In this document: positions 59,501 through 64,000 of the stretch, one piece after another
Layout: every line of letters starts with the position of its first letter
Numbering within the stretch: position 1 is the stretch's first letter
Source of the DNA: Apteryx mantelli
Taxonomy: Eukaryota; Chordata; Aves; Apterygiformes; Apterygidae
Length of the DNA: 64,000 nt
Direction of reading: 5' to 3'
Assembly: GCF_036417845.1 (NCBI RefSeq)
Contig: NC_090011.1
Coordinates: 1,612,001-1,676,000, forward strand
Made by a program: the position numbers and the translations under genes
Notes under the pieces: model-generated
What the model was told of the DNA's origin: nothing
Database searches by the model: none
Seen by the model: the letters and a program-made list of their open reading frames with translations, nothing else

Positions 59501-61594
59501 CCTCCTTCTCTTCCCTTCCAGAGAACACGGATCTTCGCAAGTGGAAAGGTGAGCTCTGCAGAGAAGGAAAAGGGGAGCTGCCAAAAAAGCATGGGGTGGG
59601 ATCCCGCTGAACCCCCAGCAAGGCTGAGCACCTCCTGCAGGCTCCCATGGGAGGAGGTTGACCAGGGATCAGCCTCCAGAGAGGAGGCTCATGCACGACA
59701 CCACACAGAGCGCCAGGCACTTTTGCAGCTTGTCCACTCTGCCCCTGCCATCTGCCCCACGGCACAGCACCTGTAGCACTCACCAAGGGAGACAGCAAGG
59801 AGGGGAGTGAGGCTTCTTTCCCAGAGCCCTCATGCAAGATGAGTAGTCCTCACTCAGCACAGCCTCCCAGGACTGCCAGAGCAGGCCTCAGCAGCTTGGG
59901 ACGAGGGCCAGAGGGCCCCAGGCAGCTCAGGGCTGGGCACAGTGTCCCCACGGTGAAAAGCCATCCTGGACCAAGGTGAAGGACAGATTGGGGGGAGCTC
60001 CTGGCTGTGGTGCAGAGTGCATGGGGAGTCTAGTGGCTCCAGGTCCCCTCCAAGCTGTTGCCACAGCTCAAGACTGGCTGGAACCAGGGGCAGCCAGGTG
60101 GGGATGTACCTGGAGAGGTCCAAGAGGCATCGGGTGGCATCCGTGGGGTGCAGGAGGGCTGCAGGCAGCACAGGCAAGGGGTCTTCTGCCAGCATGCCTC
60201 AGGGAGAGGTGGGCAGTGCCCACAGGGCTGCCAGGAGGGATTGCAGGTGCTAAAGACCCTCTTTTCATTTCAGAGACAGCCACCCAAGAGCTGGGTAAGA
60301 GCCGATGCTTTGTGGCCTTCTCCAAGGAGTCTCCTGCACCCATTCGTGCACATCCAACCCCAGCGCTGTTTCCTACCTCCTGCCCAACCCCTTGGCTGTG
60401 GCTGGGTGTTGACTGTCACCCAGGAGGTGCCCGGGTACCCGCAGACCCAGAGAGGGGCCTGGCCCTGGCTATGTAGGGCATTTCCTGTCATCCCCTGCCC
60501 CACAAAATCCATCCCAGAGCTTCCCGGACTGGGGCCCCTGCACCCCCACCCTCACAGCCCCTCTCCTAACAGTGCCCACCCTTTTCCCTTGCAGCTTTCC
60601 GAAGGGCACGGAGCTACCAGGGTGAGTGCTGGGTCTGGTGGGATCTGCGTAGGCTGCAGCCCCCCAGGAGCAGGGTGGGTGGAGGGTGCTTGTGGTGCCA
60701 AGTCTGGATCATGCCAGAAGCTTGGATCTGTGTGGGGATGCTTGGCTGGGATCAGCATAGCATGACCCGGCGGGTGGCACGAGGCCACCAGGTCTCTGCC
60801 CACTCTCCATCCCCCAGGGCATGTGGGCAGGATGAAGCCGGGGTCTGCCCTTCCCTCTGGGGCTGGTCGACCCCAGCATGCCCCACAGATGACAGCGCTG
60901 TCCTGCTCTCTCCACAGTGGCCGTCACCCTCGACCCAAGCCACCAGCACCCTGAATTCATCGTGTTGGAGCATGGCCAATGCATCCAGTGCCAGCCCTCC
61001 TCACTGGGGCCAGCTCCCCACATTGCCGTGGGGCACCAGGGGTTTTCATCCCAGAGGGCTTACTGGGAGGTGGAGGTGGGGGATGGGGAGGACTGGGAGC
61101 TGGGGGTGCTGAGCGAGAGCACCAGGGCCCAGGTGAGACGAGGGGAGGTGGAGGAACGCCCCAAGGAGGGCTTCTGGGCCCTGGGGAGAGCGGGTGGATG
61201 GTACCACCCCCTCGAGGCTGACACACTGCTGCAGAGCCAGGAGAAGGCAGTCGTCATCGGGGTGTATCTGGATGGAGAAGCGGGGAAACTCATGTTTTAT
61301 AATGTTGCCCAAATGGCCCTGATTGTGGACATCCCCGTGCCTGACTCGGAGATGCTCTACCCATTCCTCAGCCCTGGCCCTGCCATGGGGGGTGCCGCTG
61401 GGGATCCCCTCCGCATCTGCCCCCCCAGCGACTGGGATTTCCCACAGCAATTAGTGCTGAAGAGATCTGCCAAAGATGCCCAGAGCAAGGACACTACTGA
61501 GCATCGTGACCACGCTGCCCAGGAAGGGCAGGGAAACGATTTGGGACCGTCTTCAGCAAGTCCAACCCCCATCACCTCCTGCTCCAGCGACTGA
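56588..61594 (+). CDS. Butyrophilin-like receptor: IgV, IgC, TM, heptad micro-exons, B30.2
   Basis: Ten exons: 56588-56642, 56780-57127, 57504-57788, 58224-58325, 58825-58881, 59273-59299, 59522-59548, 60274-60294, 60595-60621 and 60918-61594 (TGA). All junctions are phase 1; 1626 nt, 541 residues. Signal MMHQWLCMVLFWAVCPSC. The IgV exon is 348 nt, the usual butyrophilin size (cysteines 42 and 116, core Trp 57). The IgC domain has LSCKSTGWFPEP and EIWCTVQ. TM is about 239-260. Small exons of 57, 27, 27, 21 and 27 nt encode a charged, possibly coiled juxtamembrane stretch, as in BTN and avian BG genes. The PRY-SPRY (B30.2) domain runs from about 318 with VTLDPSHQHPEF, YWEVEVGDGEDWELGV and VIGVYLDGEAGKLMFYN. 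Mammalian relatives sense phospho-antigen or regulate T cells; the role here is inferred only. Either of two adjacent ATGs could start it. Confidence 0.88.
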
Positions 61595-62320
61595 GAGCTG
61601 CAGGAGTCCCAACAGCCACATCCAGACCCATCCCAAAGGCCTGGGGAGCTTCGGGGTCCCCCCAATGGAGACAAAGCTGGGACCGCAGCAGAAACCACCG
61701 AGGAGAAAAGCTCCTCGCACCCCACCTGGTGCTCAGAGCCAGAGAGCAAAGCCCAGGCAGGGCCTCAGTAGCATTGCTCCTGGGGCCAAGACAGGCTGGC
61801 CACCCCCGCAGAGCCAGCCCCGGCTGCTGGTGAGGCCAGGTGTCTTTGGGACAAGGGACATCCCTCCCCATGTGGGGAGATAAATGCAGTGGGGAGGGGG
61901 GGCAGCGGGTGGACAGGGCTGCTGGCGAGGGGATGTGCAGTGCCCAGGACTAAATCTGGGGTGCCCCACACCCATTTGCAAGCTTTTGAGTAGGAAAGTT
62001 TGAAAGCTTCTTTCCACTTGCAATTCCCAAATACAGCAATCCTTTCTGCACCTTCCTATGCCTCTTGTGTCTCACTGAACCTCTCCCCACAGCTCCTGTC
62101 AGGAGTTTTCCTGCACGTCTCCCCAGGTCTGCGTGCATGAGGCTGTATGTCCCTGTGCCCACAGCAGCTCCGCACACCACGTGCTCCATGTGCAGAGCCC
62201 TGTCCACCTGACTTAGTTTAGTGGGTGCTACAAACACATCTTGGAGCATGCCACAGGCACAGGCTGAGGGTCGGGGTGTCGTGCAGACCTGCAGGTTTCC
62301 CAGGATGATCCTTTATCCAT
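61157..62320 (+). repeat. Left arm of a large inverted duplication
   Basis: Bases 61157-62320 match 64000-62837 in reverse complement with few differences (coordinate sums of 125157-125158). The arm covers most of the B30.2 exon, the stop codon and the 3' flank. Inter-arm spacer is about 516 bp (62321-62836). The true outer ends are unknown because the right arm runs off the window. Confidence 0.92.
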
Positions 62321-62836
62321 GTGGCCAGCAACGCTTCTGTCATGAGCTCACGGGGAGATGGTCGCCCCATTCTCCCAAGGGGAAATCCAGCACTGCCCCT
62401 GCATGTCCCCAGGGCTCTTCCCTCCCCTCACGGCCTTGCAGTGGAGCAGGGCCTCATTCCAGCACCCGCCTGCACTGGGACAAACCCCAGTGTGCCACTT
62501 CAGCAGGTTTGGGGCAAGGGCCTCACCCTGACCCCCGTCCCTCACCAGCCCCAGCCCGATACGGGTGCAGACGATGCCACAGGCAGGAGGGAGGGTGGCT
62601 GCAGCCTGGGAAGGGGAAGCAGGAGAGCAGAGGGAAAGCAGAGACTTTGCCTGCACTAATAGCAGCTGATGCTATTTCGAGCCAACCCTGCACCTCCACC
62701 TTGTCTGTCCAGGCCTCACGTTTTGCTGTCTCTGGCCTCGTCGCCGCAGCTCTGGATAGGATTTAGAAACCCCTTACTGCTTTCTCACACCCCTTAGCCT
62801 TTTGGCTGCAACTTCCACCACAGCCCTTGCTTGCTG

Positions 62837-64000
62837 TATGGATAAAGCATCATCCTGGGAAACCTGCAGGTCTGCACAACACCCCGACCCTCAGCCTGTG
62901 CCTGTGGCATGCTCTAAATGTGTTTGTAGCACCCACTAAACTAAGTCAGGTGGACAGGGCTCTGCACATGGAGCACGTGGTGCACGGGACTGCTGTGGGC
63001 ACAGGGACATACAGCCTCATGCACGCAGACCTGGGGAGACGTGCAGGAAAACTCCTGACAGGAGCTGTGGGGAGAGGTTCAGTGAGACACAAGAGGCATA
63101 GGAAGGTGCAGAAAGGATTGCTGTATTTGGGAATTGCAAGTGGAAAGAAGCTTTCAAACTTTCCTACTCAAAAGCTTGCAAATGGGTGTGGGGCACCCCA
63201 GATTTAGTCCTGGGCACTGCACATCCCCTCGCCAGCAGCCCTGTCCACCCGCTGCCCCCCCTCCCCACTGCATTTATCTCCCCACATGGAGAGGGATGTC
63301 CCTTGTCCCAAAGCCACCTGGCCTCACCAGCAGCCGGGCCTGGCTCTGCGGGGGTGGCCAGCCTGTCTTGACACCAGGAGCAATGCTACTGAGGTCATGC
63401 CTAGGCTTTCTGCTCTGGCTCTGAGCACCAGGTGGGGTGCGAGGAGCTTTTCTCCTCAGTGGTTTCTGCTGCGGTCCCAGCTTTGTCTCCATTGGGGGGA
63501 CCCCGAAGCTCCCCAGGCCTTTGGGATGGGTCTGGATGTGGCTGTTGGGACTCCTGCAGCTCTCAGTTGCTGGAGCAGGAGGTGATGGGGGTTGGACTTG
63601 CTGAAGACGGTCCCAAATCGTTTCCCTGCCCTTCCTGGGCAGCGTGGTCACGATGCTCTGTAGTATCCTTGCTCTGGGCATCTTTGGCAGATCTCTTCAG
63701 CACTAATTGCTGTGGGAAATCCCAGTCTCTGGGGGGGCAGATGCGGAGGGGATCCCCAGCGGCTCCCCCCATGGCGGGGCCAGGGCTGAGGAAGGGGTAG
63801 AGCATCTCCGAGTCAGGCACGGGGATGTCCACAATCAGGGCCATTTGGGCAACATTATAAAACATGAGTTTCCCCGCTTCTCCATCCAGATACACCCCGA
63901 TGACGACTGCCTTCTCCTGGCTCTGCAGCAGTGTGTCGGCCTCGAGGGGGTGGTACCGTCCACCCGCTCTCCCCAGGGCCCAGAAGCCCTCCTTGGGTCG
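62837..64000 (-). repeat. Right arm of the inverted duplication, cut by the window end
   Basis: Reverse-complement copy of 61157-62320. Carries the terminal part of a second butyrophilin-like gene on the - strand. Confidence 0.92.
63563..64000 (-). CDS. Second butyrophilin-like gene, B30.2 C-terminal part only
   Basis: The - strand frame is open from the window edge to TGA at 63563 and encodes 145 residues of the same SPRY half as the gene ending at 61594, including VYLDGEAGKLMFYN. Differences are few: CPPRDWDF instead of CPPSDWDF, and a final Asn instead of Asp. The frame is preserved, so this copy may be functional. The rest lies beyond 64000. The two genes point at each other across the 516-bp spacer. 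Confidence 0.85.
   Translation of the reverse strand, partial: RPKEGFWALGRAGGRYHPLEADTLLQSQEKAVVIGVYLDGEAGKLMFYNVAQMALIVDIPVPDSEMLYPFLSPGPAMGGAAGDPLRICPPRDWDFPQQLVLKRSAKDAQSKDTTEHRDHAAQEGQGNDLGPSSASPTPITSCSSN

Overview
The window looks like vertebrate nuclear DNA from a sauropsid, most likely an archosaur (bird or crocodilian). It has spliced multi-exon genes, CpG-rich promoter-like islands and many GC-rich minisatellites, as on a microchromosome. It also carries a CR1 LINE 3' end at 5.5-6.3 kb of the type seen in birds, crocodilians and turtles. I cannot name the species. The SCAN zinc-finger gene with a full gag-like capsid region argues against a mammal. All exon calls come from reading splice sites and phases by eye.

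Region by region. (1) 0-24 kb: a cluster of single-Ig-domain leukocyte receptor genes. It holds the ITIM-bearing tail of a + strand gene (A), an inverted relative on the - strand (B), a broken - strand gene with an activating-type transmembrane exon (C), and a complete + strand short-tailed receptor (D). (2) 26.1-26.9 kb: a two-exon - strand gene for an actinoporin-like pore-forming protein with a PPPY-containing C-terminal extension. (3) 28.6-30.3 kb: an intact single-exon hAT-transposase-derived gene on the - strand. (4) 30.8-45.2 kb: purine tracts, at least six minisatellite arrays and duplicated CCAAT/CpG modules surround a + strand SCAN gene with seven C2H2 fingers. (5) 47.3-54.1 kb: a receptor pseudogene (E) and a complete inhibitory receptor (F) with two ITIMs, both - strand. 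(6) 56.6-64 kb: a complete butyrophilin-like gene (IgV-IgC-TM-heptad micro-exons-B30.2). Its last exon is copied in a near-identical inverted arm that runs off the window, so a second, divergent - strand copy begins at the right edge.

Functional reading: this is an innate-immune neighbourhood. The inhibitory (A, F, perhaps B), activating (C, dead here) and tail-less (D) receptors share one exon plan: split signal peptide with a 39-nt mini-exon, one Ig exon of 291-294 nt, stalk, TM, then tail exons of 25, 44-56, 32 and 72-78 nt. This is the layout of leukocyte-receptor-complex genes and implies paired receptors made by duplication and inversion. The butyrophilin-like pair and the pore-forming-protein gene are physical neighbours; a joint pathway is not shown by the sequence. 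No RNA gene or CRISPR array was recognised.
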